Below are positions 1 to 7,360 of a DNA stretch of 64,000 nucleotides, piece after piece. The stretch's first letter is position 1. Each line of letters opens with the position of its first letter. Origin of the DNA: Kiritimatiellia bacterium (GTDB taxonomy: Bacteria; Verrucomicrobiota; Kiritimatiellia; RFP12; UBA1067); contig JAFRBA010000107.1 of the NCBI GenBank assembly GCA_017405115.1, positions 3,662-67,661 of the forward strand. The letters are read 5' to 3'. The notes below the pieces were generated by a model. That model made no database searches, had not been told where the DNA came from, and saw nothing but the letters and a program-made list of their open reading frames with translations. The position numbers were made by a program, and so were the translations under genes.

Positions 1-1
1 G

Positions 2-1051
2 ATTGCGGTGATTGCAGGCGATGGCATCGGCCCGGAGGTGATAGACGAGGGCGTCAAGGTGCTTGATGCGGCGGCGGCACGCGACGGCTCGTTCCGTTTC
101 GCGTTCGAGCGCTTTCCGTGGGGCTGCGAGTACTACCTTAGGACCGGGCGCATGATGCCTGACGATGCCTTGGAGACGCTGCGCGGATTTGATGCGATCT
201 TCCTCGGCGCCGTGGGGTATCCCGGCGTCCCCGACGACGTGTCGCTGCGCGGACTGCTTTTGGCCATCCGGCACGGGTTCGACCAGTATGTGAACGTGCG
301 CCCGGTGAAGCTGCTCCGCGGCGCGCCGTGTCCGCTCAAGGATGTGCGGCGCGAGGATGTGGACATGGTGTTCATCCGCGAAAACTCCGAAGGGGAGTAC
401 GCCGGCTCCGGTTCGTGGAGCCATCGCGGCGAACCGGACGAGCGGGTTGTGCAGGAGGGCGTCTTCACGCGCAAGGGAACGGAGCGGATCATGCGCTACG
501 CCTACGAGCTCGCCCGCCGCGAGAAGAAGACGCTCACGAGCATCTCGAAGGGGAACGCGCTCAACTACTCGATGGTCTTCTGGGACCAGGTCTTCAAGGA
601 GGTCGGTGCGGAGTATCCGGACGTGGAGACGCATTCGCTGCTCGTGGATGCGGCGTCGATGTTCATGGTGAAGGATCCGAAGCGCTTCCAGGTGGTCGTG
701 GCCTCCAACCTCTTCGGCGACATCCTCACCGATCTCGGCGCGGCGATCGCCGGCGGCATGGGCCTCGCCGCCGGCGCGAACCTCAATCCGGAGCGAGCCT
801 TCCCCTCGATGTTCGAGCCGATCCACGGCAGCGCGCCGGACATCGCGGGCAAGGGCCTCGCGAATCCGCTCGCAACCGTCTGGAGCGCCAGCCAGATGCT
901 CGACTTCTTCGGACATGGCGCGTTGGCCCAGGAGCTTCTCGACGTGATTGAGAGCCTGCTCATAGAGCGGAAGTGCCTCACGCCCGATCTGGGCGGCACC
1001 GCCACCACCTCGCAGGTGGGCGATGCCGTTGTCGCAGCATTGGAAAAATGA
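2..1051 (+). CDS. Tartrate/D-malate dehydrogenase-like protein (isocitrate/isopropylmalate dehydrogenase family), 5' partial
   Basis: The reading frame is already open at base 2, so the true start lies before the window and only a few N-terminal residues are missing. The visible 349 codons begin with the cofactor-loop sequence IAVIAGDGIGPEV typical of beta-decarboxylating dehydrogenases. The metal/substrate site is represented by SNLFGDILTDLGAAIAGG, and the cofactor motif by FEPIHGSAPDIAGKG, ANP and WSASQMLDFFG. These fit the tartrate dehydrogenase/D-malate dehydrogenase branch better than isopropylmalate dehydrogenase. The family oxidises 2-hydroxy-dicarboxylic acids with NAD+ and can decarboxylate the product in the cytoplasm. 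It lies 65 bp before a fructuronate reductase gene, so a role in sugar-acid catabolism is inferred; the exact substrate is not determined. Confidence 0.8.
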   Translation: MAVIAGDGIGPEVIDEGVKVLDAAAARDGSFRFAFERFPWGCEYYLRTGRMMPDDALETLRGFDAIFLGAVGYPGVPDDVSLRGLLLAIRHGFDQYVNVRPVKLLRGAPCPLKDVRREDVDMVFIRENSEGEYAGSGSWSHRGEPDERVVQEGVFTRKGTERIMRYAYELARREKKTLTSISKGNALNYSMVFWDQVFKEVGAEYPDVETHSLLVDAASMFMVKDPKRFQVVVASNLFGDILTDLGAAIAGGMGLAAGANLNPERAFPSMFEPIHGSAPDIAGKGLANPLATVWSASQMLDFFGHGALAQELLDVIESLLIERKCLTPDLGGTATTSQVGDAVVAALEK

Positions 1052-1079
1052 CATAACGGATGGCAGACCCCCAATATGG

Positions 1080-1096
1080 TATAATTCGCGTTAATG
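1080..1096 (+). promoter_or_regulatory. Promoter -10 element with ATG 8 nt downstream
   Basis: TATAAT at 1080-1085 is preceded by TGG and followed 8 nt later by an ATG at 1094. No good -35 is seen. The ATG opens a mini-ORF, annotated separately, not the uxuB gene itself. Confidence 0.6.
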
Positions 1097-1120
1097 GGTA
1101 AGGCAAGGGAGAAGAAATGA
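1094..1120 (+). CDS. Leader mini-ORF MGKAREKK overlapping the uxuB start
   Basis: An 8-codon ORF starts about where transcription should begin after the TATAAT at 1080. Its TGA (1118-1120) overlaps the ATG of the next gene (1117) as ATGA. The mini-ORF also contains the AAGGGAG Shine-Dalgarno of the next gene. It may be translated as a leaderless coupling peptide or may be only a spacer; there is no protein-level evidence. Confidence 0.35.
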   Translation: MGKAREKK

Positions 1121-1968
1121 ATACATACTGTGAAGGAAAGGTGGCTGTGGTGACCGGTGCAGGCGGAACACTCTGCAGCGCCATTGCCATTGATCTCTCC
1201 AAAAAAGGCGCGAAGGTCGTCCTGATCGGCCGCACACGCGAAAAGCTGGAGAAGGTGTCCGCCGAAATCGCCGCAGCGGGCGGAACCTGTCGCATCGAGC
1301 CTGCGGACGTCACAGACGAGGTGGCGATCCGCGACATCGCCGATCGCATCGCGGCGGAATGGGGGCCGTGCCGCTTCCTCATAAACGGCGCAGGCGGCAA
1401 CAACGTGAAGGCGATGCCGACGCGTCTCCGCTTCAGCGACGCGGACTTTGCGCCCACGGCAGACTTCGCAAAGGACCGCGGGTTCTTCGACATCGACATG
1501 GAGGCGTTCAAGTCTGTCCTTGAAATCAACACCATCGGCACGGTCATCCCAAGCCGCATCTTCGGCCTGCAGATGGCGAAGGCCGGCGGAGGCGCCATCC
1601 TCAACTTCGCGTCGATGAACACGTACCGCCCGCTGACGCGCGTCGCGCCGTATGCGATGAGCAAGGCTGCGATAGCGAACTGGACGATGTTCTTCGCGCA
1701 GTACATGGCGCCTGCGAAGGTGCGGGTGAACGCAGTCGCGCCGGGCTTCATGGTCAACGAGCGCTCGCGCGGCTACCTGATGACGCCGGACGGGGGACTG
1801 TCCCCGCGCGGAGAGCAGGTGATGCACCACACGCCAATGGGTCGCTTCGGCGAGGCGCAGGACCTCCTTGGCTGCGTCAACTGGCTGCTCGACGATTCGG
1901 TGTCGGCGTTCGTAACCGGCATCACCGTCCCCGTCGACGGCGGCTTCCTCTCCAGCGCAGGAGTGTAG
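1117..1968 (+). CDS. uxuB: SDR-type D-mannonate oxidoreductase / fructuronate reductase (UxuB, YjmF type)
   Basis: This 283-residue short-chain dehydrogenase should interconvert D-fructuronate and D-mannonate with NAD(P)H in the cytoplasm. The N-terminal nucleotide loop reads VVTGAGGTLCSAIA, followed by INGAGGNN near residue 91, the catalytic Ser in NFASMNTYRPLTRV and the YAMSK Tyr-Lys pair. APGFMVNERSRGYL and HTPMGRFGE near the C-terminus are diagnostic of the YjmF-like fructuronate reductases as I know them. AAGGGAG precedes the ATG. Mannonate dehydratase, the next pathway enzyme, is encoded 25.6 kb away, but a remnant of a uxuA start lies directly downstream at 1997. Confidence 0.82.
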   Translation: MNTYCEGKVAVVTGAGGTLCSAIAIDLSKKGAKVVLIGRTREKLEKVSAEIAAAGGTCRIEPADVTDEVAIRDIADRIAAEWGPCRFLINGAGGNNVKAMPTRLRFSDADFAPTADFAKDRGFFDIDMEAFKSVLEINTIGTVIPSRIFGLQMAKAGGGAILNFASMNTYRPLTRVAPYAMSKAAIANWTMFFAQYMAPAKVRVNAVAPGFMVNERSRGYLMTPDGGLSPRGEQVMHHTPMGRFGEAQDLLGCVNWLLDDSVSAFVTGITVPVDGGFLSSAGV

Positions 1969-1996
1969 CTACAGGCATTCCACACGGCTCAACAAA

Positions 1997-2050
1997 ATGA
2001 AACTCGCCGAGTTCGTTCCGCCGGACGATTCGGCGGGCCGCTATGCATGA
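1997..2050 (+). pseudogene. N-terminal remnant of a mannonate dehydratase (uxuA) gene
   Basis: Seventeen codons starting with MKLAEFVPP end at a TGA. The first nine residues match the start of the intact mannonate dehydratase encoded at 27609 (MKLVEFVPP) at eight of nine positions. The fragment sits 28 bp after uxuB, where a uxuA gene would be expected in a uxuB-uxuA operon, and it overlaps the 3' end of the convergent regulator gene. It is best read as the 5' stump of a deleted copy. Confidence 0.55.
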
Positions 2051-3186
2051 TGCCTGCGCCATTCAGACGGGGATAGCCCTGTCTCTGCCCGGAAGAAGAT
2101 GGCGAACACCTCTGACGAGCTGTAGCCGCAGCTGTTGGCGATGAAGCCCATTCCGAGCCTGGGGTTGCGCAGCAGGCGCTGTGCGGTCTCTAGCCTGACA
2201 TGGCGGATCTCCTGCAGGATGGAACGTCCGATCACCTTCCTAAAGCGTATTTCCGCCATCCGGCGCGAGCAGTCGAAGTCGTTTGTCACGTCGCGGGCCG
2301 TGAGTCCGTCACACGCTTCCCTGCGAATGCGCTCCACCGCCATGGAGACATCCCTGTCATGTCGGCTCAGGCGCCTTGTGGATTTTCGCCTCACGAGGCA
2401 TAGCGGCGGAGACTTTATTCTCATTGGTGCCACGTCCGGGTCGGACATAAGTCTGTCGAGTCCCTCTGCGGCGATCAGGCCGGACGCGGCGAATCCGACG
2501 TCGATGCTGGATATTGACGGCTGCGAGCTTTCGCAAAGCTCTTCGTCGTTGTCTATGCCGATTGCCGCGACATCCTCCGGCACCTCCAGTCGCACGATAT
2601 GGCAGGCCCTGACGACCTGGTGGGCGATCTGGTCGTTCGCCCCGAGCACGCCCAGCGGACGTGGAAGGGCTGCCAGCCAGGCGGCGAGCTGTGGCCCGAG
2701 CGCATTCGGCGAGCACTTGCGCTCCGATGGCTCGAATACGAACGTCTCCTTGCCGTGCATCTCCATGAAAGACTTGAAGGCCAGCTTGCGCTGTACGCTC
2801 CATCCCGTCGGCTTGTGCCATCCCACGAACGCATAGCCGCGCAGGTCGAGCGACAGCAGTTCCTTCCCGGCCATCTCCACTGTTGCCGCCGAGTCGTTGA
2901 AGACGCAGTTCTCCCTGGCACTCTCGTCCAGAATCGGGTTGTGGGAGAACAGGACGGGCGTGTCGCCGAAGCACTTCGCCGACAGCCGGTTCATCATCGC
3001 CCCGCGGCAGACGATCAGTCCGTCCGGCTTCCAGATGCGCATTAGCGTCTTTGCTTGATTCGGCGACGCTATCGACTCCACGGACTGCAGATTCCACCCG
3101 TGTTTCTTCGCATACTCGGCAACCCCTGATAGCCTCTGCCTGTCCTGGAACTTTTCCGTGCCGTTCACGTATAGTACGGTTCGCAT
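2041..3186 (-). CDS. XylR-type transcriptional regulator (LacI-like sensor plus AraC HTH)
   Basis: The 381-residue protein has a periplasmic-binding-protein-like sugar sensor (about residues 1-270, ending AAEGLDRLMSD and the typical PPLCLVRRKST tail). An AraC/XylS double helix-turn-helix follows (about 280-380, with ARDVTNDFDCSRRMAEIRFRKVIG and IANSCGYSSSEVFAIFFRAETGLSPSEWRR). This is the architecture of E. coli XylR, which activates sugar genes when the sensor binds ligand. It is divergent from the MFS transporter gene, and the shared 100-bp spacer contains a 16-bp direct repeat suited to an AraC-type dimer. No HTH precedes the sensor, which separates it from LacI proteins. The inducer is unknown; a uronate or an oligosaccharide product is inferred. 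Confidence 0.85.
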   Translation of the reverse strand: MRTVLYVNGTEKFQDRQRLSGVAEYAKKHGWNLQSVESIASPNQAKTLMRIWKPDGLIVCRGAMMNRLSAKCFGDTPVLFSHNPILDESARENCVFNDSAATVEMAGKELLSLDLRGYAFVGWHKPTGWSVQRKLAFKSFMEMHGKETFVFEPSERKCSPNALGPQLAAWLAALPRPLGVLGANDQIAHQVVRACHIVRLEVPEDVAAIGIDNDEELCESSQPSISSIDVGFAASGLIAAEGLDRLMSDPDVAPMRIKSPPLCLVRRKSTRRLSRHDRDVSMAVERIRREACDGLTARDVTNDFDCSRRMAEIRFRKVIGRSILQEIRHVRLETAQRLLRNPRLGMGFIANSCGYSSSEVFAIFFRAETGLSPSEWRRHHA

Positions 3187-3192
3187 GGGGAC

Positions 3193-3198
3193 AGTCTA
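3193..3198 (-). promoter_or_regulatory. Possible -10 for the XylR-type regulator
   Basis: On the minus strand TAGACT (within GATAGACT) lies 6 nt before the regulator ATG at 3186. The spacing matches the leaderless arrangement seen repeatedly in this window. Confidence 0.35.
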
Positions 3199-3213
3199 TC
3201 ATCTTTGCCTTCG

Positions 3214-3252
3214 TGTCGCAATCGGCAATATTGTTTTGTCGCAAACGGCAAT
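3214..3252 (+). promoter_or_regulatory. Direct-repeat operator for the XylR-type regulator
   Basis: TGTCGCAATCGGCAAT (3214-3229) and TGTCGCAAACGGCAAT (3237-3252) are identical at 15 of 16 positions and start 23 bp apart, about two helical turns. AraC-family dimers bind such direct repeats. The downstream half-site ends 20 bp before the transporter -10 and so overlaps where its -35 would be, the position expected for activation. Confidence 0.6.
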
Positions 3253-3272
3253 CAGCCGTCTCCAGCATGTGA

Positions 3273-3278
3273 TATACT
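3273..3278 (+). promoter_or_regulatory. -10 element of the MFS transporter operon
   Basis: TATACT (in GTGATATACTT) lies 8 nt before the transporter ATG at 3287. No clear -35 is present; the direct-repeat operator occupies that region. Confidence 0.55.
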
Positions 3279-3286
3279 TTCGATGG

Positions 3287-4501
3287 ATGAAAAAGTGGGT
3301 CACATTGGCGTTCCTGTGTCTGGCATTCTTCTTCTACATGTCGGACCGGCAGCTCTTCGGGCTGCTCGTGCCCCTGATACGCGAAGAGACGGGCCTTGAC
3401 AACATCCAGATTGGCATGGTCGACACGGCGATGTACTGGATGCTTGCCCTGTCGATGCCGTTTTCGGGCTTTGCCGGAGATCGCTGGCCGCGCACCCGCA
3501 TCATCGCCTGCGCGATTCTCGGATGGGGCGCGCTCACGCTCCTGACTGGCTTCATGGGCGGGCTGCTGGGGTTCATAATGGTAAGGTCGATCGCCTGCAC
3601 AGGCGTCCAAACGCTCTACGCGCCTTCTGCCTACGCGCTGATGGCCGACGAGCACAAGGCGACGCGAACCACCGCGCTTTCTCTACACCAGGGCGCGATG
3701 TACACCGGGATGATAGTCTCCGGTGCTCTCGTCGCCACGATCCTCGCCGGATTCGGCTCCTGGCGTTGGGTGTATTTCCTGTTTGGCGGCGCGACGATTC
3801 TCGTCGGCGTCGCGTTCGCGGCGGTTTTCTGGCGAGATGGCAGGATGTCCGCCGACTCGCAGAAGAAGAGTTTTTCGGCAGGCATGAAGGCGTTCTTCTG
3901 CAACCCTGCCGCGCTTTGCGCCGGCGCGGGGTATGTCGCCTTGATCTTTGCCGCGAACGCCTGCATGAGCTGGGCGCCGACGTTCATCGCGGAGAAGTTC
4001 TCGTTAGACGTCGGTACCGTTGGGAGGGGCGTGATGTTCGGACCGAACCTCGCGGCCATGGTCACCGTGCTTTGCGCCGGTTTCGTGACAGACTTCTTCG
4101 TGCGCCGTTTCCCGCGTTTCCGCCTCATGCTGCAGATCGCCGCGCTCCTTGCCGCCGTTCCGCTTTTCGCCGTGTTCGGGTTCGCGTCGTCCGCCGGCAT
4201 CTGCTTCGCGATGCTTGTCGGCTGGGGGGTGATGCGCGGCCTGTTCCAGTCGAACACCTTTACGTCGATTTTCGACGTGGTGCCGCCGGAGAGCCGCGCA
4301 TCGGCCGTCGGCTTCGTGAACGTGTTCGCCTACGTGATCGGCTCGTTCGCCCCCGTCCTGTTCGGCTTTGTATCCCATCGCTGGGGCGTGAGGGGTTTCG
4401 AGGTGGGCTTTGCCTCTCTCGGCGCGCTGCTTGTCTCCGCCGCCGCGATGATGGCATATTCGTATTTCAGGCTGTTCGAGAAATACAGGGTGGAGAAATG
4501 A
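3287..4501 (+). CDS. MFS transporter, hexuronate/sugar-acid type
   Basis: A 404-residue major facilitator with about 12 hydrophobic segments. The ATG at 3287 (MKKWVTLAFLCLAFFF) places the first membrane helix at the N-terminus. The stretch FYMSDRQLFGLLVPLI followed by GFAGDRWPRTR between helices 2 and 3 is the MFS loop signature. The overall pattern resembles anion:cation symporters such as ExuT and related sugar-acid carriers. It is divergent from the XylR-type regulator and overlaps the next gene by ATGA, so it heads an operon with an SDR, KDPG aldolase and a sugar-acid dehydratase. Import of a uronate or aldonate by proton symport is inferred from this context. Confidence 0.8.
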   Translation: MKKWVTLAFLCLAFFFYMSDRQLFGLLVPLIREETGLDNIQIGMVDTAMYWMLALSMPFSGFAGDRWPRTRIIACAILGWGALTLLTGFMGGLLGFIMVRSIACTGVQTLYAPSAYALMADEHKATRTTALSLHQGAMYTGMIVSGALVATILAGFGSWRWVYFLFGGATILVGVAFAAVFWRDGRMSADSQKKSFSAGMKAFFCNPAALCAGAGYVALIFAANACMSWAPTFIAEKFSLDVGTVGRGVMFGPNLAAMVTVLCAGFVTDFFVRRFPRFRLMLQIAALLAAVPLFAVFGFASSAGICFAMLVGWGVMRGLFQSNTFTSIFDVVPPESRASAVGFVNVFAYVIGSFAPVLFGFVSHRWGVRGFEVGFASLGALLVSAAAMMAYSYFRLFEKYRVEK

Positions 4502-5301
4502 AGAAGACAATGCTGGTTACAGGTGCGACGAAGAACACCGGCTGGGCGATTGCAAGACGCTTCGCCGCAGACGGATGGAACGTCGTCGTAACCAGCCGGA
4601 GCGCGGCGTCCGCAGAGGTCGCCGCCGCGAAGCTGAAGGGCGAGTTTCCATCCGTCGACGCGCTCGGCCTCGCGATGGATCCCGCGAAAGTGGGCGACAT
4701 TCGCGTCGCTTTCGCTTCCGTTGGAGAGAGGTTAGGCAGGCTCGATGCATTCGTCTCAAACGCGGCCAACCTGGGCGTCGGCCTTTCCGTCCTGAATTCC
4801 GCCGAGGCGGACTGGGACGCCGTGATGAACGCCAACGCGCGGGCGGCGTTCTTCGGGGCGCAGGAGGCCGTGAAGCTCATGGAGGGCGGCGGCTCGATCG
4901 TGTTCATCTCAAGCTGCCATGCGAAAAGGGCAGTGCCGGGCCGCGCGCTCTACACGATCTCGAAGGCGGCGATCGGCGGCATGACGCGCTCCCTCGCGGT
5001 CGAGCTCGCATGCCTTGGGATTCGCGTGAACGCCATACTTGCGGGCGCGGTGCGCACGGATCGGTGGGACGGACTTTCCGAGGAAGAGGTTGCGAAGCGC
5101 CGCGCGCGCTGGCCGGTCGGCCGCGAATCCGCGCCGGAGCAGATTGCGGATGCCGTCGCATTCCTCTGCTCCGACTCCGCCGGCACCGTCTCGGGCGCTG
5201 AGATTCCCGTCGATAGCGGAATCGGCGCCTGTCTGCTCGCTTACAACAAGGACTGGATCAAGAACGACCCGTACAACGTGAAGTACTGGGAGAAGAAGTG
5301 A
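4498..5301 (+). CDS. Short-chain dehydrogenase/reductase
   Basis: A 267-residue classical SDR whose ATG overlaps the transporter stop (ATGA). It shows the nucleotide loop VTGATKNTGWAIA near residue 7, SNAANLG in place of the usual NAG motif, a catalytic Ser in FISSCHAKR, and YTISK. The C-terminal part carries GAEIPVDSGIG. It probably oxidises or reduces a hydroxyl of a sugar acid, for example a gluconate- or KDG-type step, because it is cotranscribed with KDPG aldolase and a sugar-acid dehydratase. The substrate cannot be read from the sequence. The ending KYWEKK is longer than in typical FabG-like proteins. Confidence 0.75.
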   Translation: MKKTMLVTGATKNTGWAIARRFAADGWNVVVTSRSAASAEVAAAKLKGEFPSVDALGLAMDPAKVGDIRVAFASVGERLGRLDAFVSNAANLGVGLSVLNSAEADWDAVMNANARAAFFGAQEAVKLMEGGGSIVFISSCHAKRAVPGRALYTISKAAIGGMTRSLAVELACLGIRVNAILAGAVRTDRWDGLSEEEVAKRRARWPVGRESAPEQIADAVAFLCSDSAGTVSGAEIPVDSGIGACLLAYNKDWIKNDPYNVKYWEKK

Positions 5302-5304
5302 GAG

Positions 5305-5408
5305 ATTGTTCACAAATGGCAAATGACAAAATTGTTCACAAATTACAAATCGCAATTTGTATTTGTGGCAATGGTGGCATTTGTGGACAATTGAGATTTG
5401 TGAACAAT
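5305..5408. repeat. AT-rich inverted-repeat island between operon genes
   Basis: ATTGTTCACAAAT occurs at 5305-5317 and 5331-5343, and its exact reverse complement ATTTGTGAACAAT occurs at 5396-5408. The interior consists of CAAAT/ATTTG words (ACAAATTACAAAT, ATTTGTATTTGTGG). The whole segment can fold into a long hairpin and fills almost the entire gap between the SDR and KDPG aldolase genes. Its base composition is much lower in GC than its neighbours. Confidence 0.7.
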
Positions 5409-5425
5409 GAAAATAGGGAGTAAGC

Positions 5426-6088
5426 ATGAATGCAATTGACGAACTGAAGAAGACGCGCTTGATGGTGTTGGCGAGGGGCGTGCCTAAAAAGGTGCTTGTA
5501 AAGGGCGTCGCGGCAATCGCCGATGCGGGCGTGACGGTGTTCGAGTCGACTTTCGACCATCGCCGCAAGGACTGCATTGCCGAGAACGCGGAGAAGATCG
5601 CCGCGCTCGTCGCTGCGCTTGGCGACCGGATGTCCATTGGCGCGGGAACTGTTCTTTCCGTAGAGGAAGTCCGTGCTGCGCACGAGGCGGGCGCGACATT
5701 CGTCGTAAGCCCCGACACCGACCCCGATGTCGTCGCCGAGACAAGGCGGCTTGGGATGGTGTCCATTCCCGGAGCAATGACGCCGAGCGAGATCAAGCGG
5801 GCGTATTCGCTTGGCGCGGACATCGTAAAGCTCTTTCCCGCCGACGATCTTGGCTACCACTACATACAGAACCTAAAGGGGCCAATGCCGCACATCCCGC
5901 TCATGGCGACGGGCGGCGTGAACCCCGAGACGATTCCGGAGTTTCTCTCGCGAGGCATAATGGCGGTAGGGACTGGCATTACCATTTTCCGCCCCGACCT
6001 CGTTGCCGCAGAGGACTACGAAGGCATCAAGGCGCTCGCAAAGGAACATGTTGCGGCGATAAGGAAATTCAACCATGAAAATCACTGA
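5426..6088 (+). CDS. eda: 2-keto-3-deoxy-6-phosphogluconate (KDPG/KHG) aldolase
   Basis: A 220-residue class I aldolase that cleaves KDPG to pyruvate and glyceraldehyde 3-phosphate, the last step of the uronate/Entner-Doudoroff branch. The Schiff-base lysine is K135 in ADIVKLFPAD, and the conserved glutamate is E40 in VTVFEST. GAGTVLS near residue 72 and MATGGVNPETI near 160 form the phosphate site. AGGGAG stands before the ATG. The gene overlaps the following dehydratase gene by 14 nt. Length and motifs match the family. Confidence 0.88.
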   Translation: MNAIDELKKTRLMVLARGVPKKVLVKGVAAIADAGVTVFESTFDHRRKDCIAENAEKIAALVAALGDRMSIGAGTVLSVEEVRAAHEAGATFVVSPDTDPDVVAETRRLGMVSIPGAMTPSEIKRAYSLGADIVKLFPADDLGYHYIQNLKGPMPHIPLMATGGVNPETIPEFLSRGIMAVGTGITIFRPDLVAAEDYEGIKALAKEHVAAIRKFNHENH

Positions 6089-7268
6089 TGTTAAGATTTA
6101 CACGCTTGACGCTTTTCGCACCAACTGGGCGTTCGTCAAGGTCGAGACCGACGAAGGGCTGTACGGCTGGGGAGAGGCGACGCTCGGAACGCAGGAGATG
6201 TCGCTCGAAGGGTGTGTCGCGGACTACAAGCGGCTCATAGTGGGGCGCAATCCGCTTGAAGTCGAGAGGATGCTTTTCGAGGTCTATCGCGACAGCTACT
6301 GGAAGGGCGGGCCGGTGATGATGAGCGCACTTGCCGGAATCGAGATCGCCTGCTGGGACATCGCGGGCAAGTTCTACAATGTCCCGACCTACGCGCTCTT
6401 CGGCGGCAAGATGCGCGACAAGGTGAAGATGTACGCGAACGCGTGGTTCGTCGGCGCGCGCGAGCCGGATGATTTTGCCGCCGCCGCGAAGAAGGTGAAG
6501 GCACTCGGCATAAAGGCGCTGAAGTGGGACCCGTTCGGCAAGGCGCACATGACGCTTTCGCGCGAAGAGATGGACCATGCCGTCGCCGTCGTCGGCGCGG
6601 TGCGCGACGCGGTAGGGCCCGAGATGGAGATCCTCATCGAGTGCCACGGACGGTTCAACCACTACACCGCAGTTGCCGCATCCAAGGAACTTGCGCCGTT
6701 CAAGCCGATGCTGATGGAAGAACCGGTCGTCCCGGACAACAACGACTCGCTTGCTTGGGTGCGCGACCATAGCGCGGTGCCGATTGCGGCGGGCGAGAGA
6801 TTCTACGGGATGTATGCCTGGAACGACGTCCTCAGGAAGAACTGCGTCGACATCGCCCAGCCGGACATCTTCCACAACATGGGGCTTTTTACCTCGAAGA
6901 AGGTTGCGGCAATGTGCGAGGCGAACCACGTTCCCGTGAGCTTCCACAATCCGTCGGGGCCAATCTCCAACGCGGCGATTCTCCAGCTCGCGGCCACCAC
7001 GCCGAACTTCCTCATCCACGAGATGATGCTGACGGACGGCTCCTTCCGCAAGCTCGTCACGAACGAGTGCGTGAAGTTCGAGGATGGCTGCCTTCTCATC
7101 GGAGACAAGCCGGGTCTCGGCATCGAGGTGAACGAGGAGGAGGTCGCGAAGCGCCCGTACAAGCCGCGGATGCTTCGCCATTATACTGGCGCACTCACGG
7201 ACATACGGCCTAAGGGCGACACGTTCTATTACTTCGACGGGCTCGAATGCGAACACCCCGTGTTCTGA
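6075..7268 (+). CDS. Mandelate racemase/enolase-superfamily sugar-acid dehydratase (galactonate/gluconate dehydratase-like)
   Basis: A 397-residue enolase-superfamily enzyme. The capping domain (residues 1-115) is followed by a barrel with metal ligands E189 (ILIECHGRF), E215 (MLMEEPV) and E241 (AAGERFYG) and the catalytic His H291 (SFHNPSGPIS). The general-base region ALKWDPFG at 148-155 resembles gluconate/galactonate dehydratases. Such enzymes dehydrate aldonic acids to 2-keto-3-deoxy acids, which would feed the KDPG aldolase encoded just upstream. The last residues, HYTGALTDIRPKGDTFYYF, are usual for this group. The stereochemistry of the substrate is not resolved. Confidence 0.82.
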   Translation: MKITDVKIYTLDAFRTNWAFVKVETDEGLYGWGEATLGTQEMSLEGCVADYKRLIVGRNPLEVERMLFEVYRDSYWKGGPVMMSALAGIEIACWDIAGKFYNVPTYALFGGKMRDKVKMYANAWFVGAREPDDFAAAAKKVKALGIKALKWDPFGKAHMTLSREEMDHAVAVVGAVRDAVGPEMEILIECHGRFNHYTAVAASKELAPFKPMLMEEPVVPDNNDSLAWVRDHSAVPIAAGERFYGMYAWNDVLRKNCVDIAQPDIFHNMGLFTSKKVAAMCEANHVPVSFHNPSGPISNAAILQLAATTPNFLIHEMMLTDGSFRKLVTNECVKFEDGCLLIGDKPGLGIEVNEEEVAKRPYKPRMLRHYTGALTDIRPKGDTFYYFDGLECEHPVF

Positions 7269-7339
7269 GGATCGGGCGATGGGTGATTTTGTAGGTCTTA
7301 TTGTCGGTCGCTGTGGATTTTTTTGTCCATTGCGTCACA

Positions 7340-7353
7340 TTATCTGATAAAAT
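7340..7353 (+). promoter_or_regulatory. Promoter -10 overlapped by palindrome TTATCTGATAA
   Basis: TAAAAT at 7348-7353 lies 7 nt before the ATG at 7361. It overlaps the perfect palindrome TTATC-T-GATAA at 7340-7350, a possible operator for self-repression by the GntR-type regulator encoded immediately downstream. Confidence 0.45.
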
Positions 7354-7360
7354 TCCAGAC

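Noticed and set aside
3523..4497. Long open frame upstream of, and continuous with, the second SDR
   Set aside because: It lies antiframe over the transporter gene, is Arg-rich and has no family resemblance; the SDR starts at ATG 4498 with an ATGA overlap.
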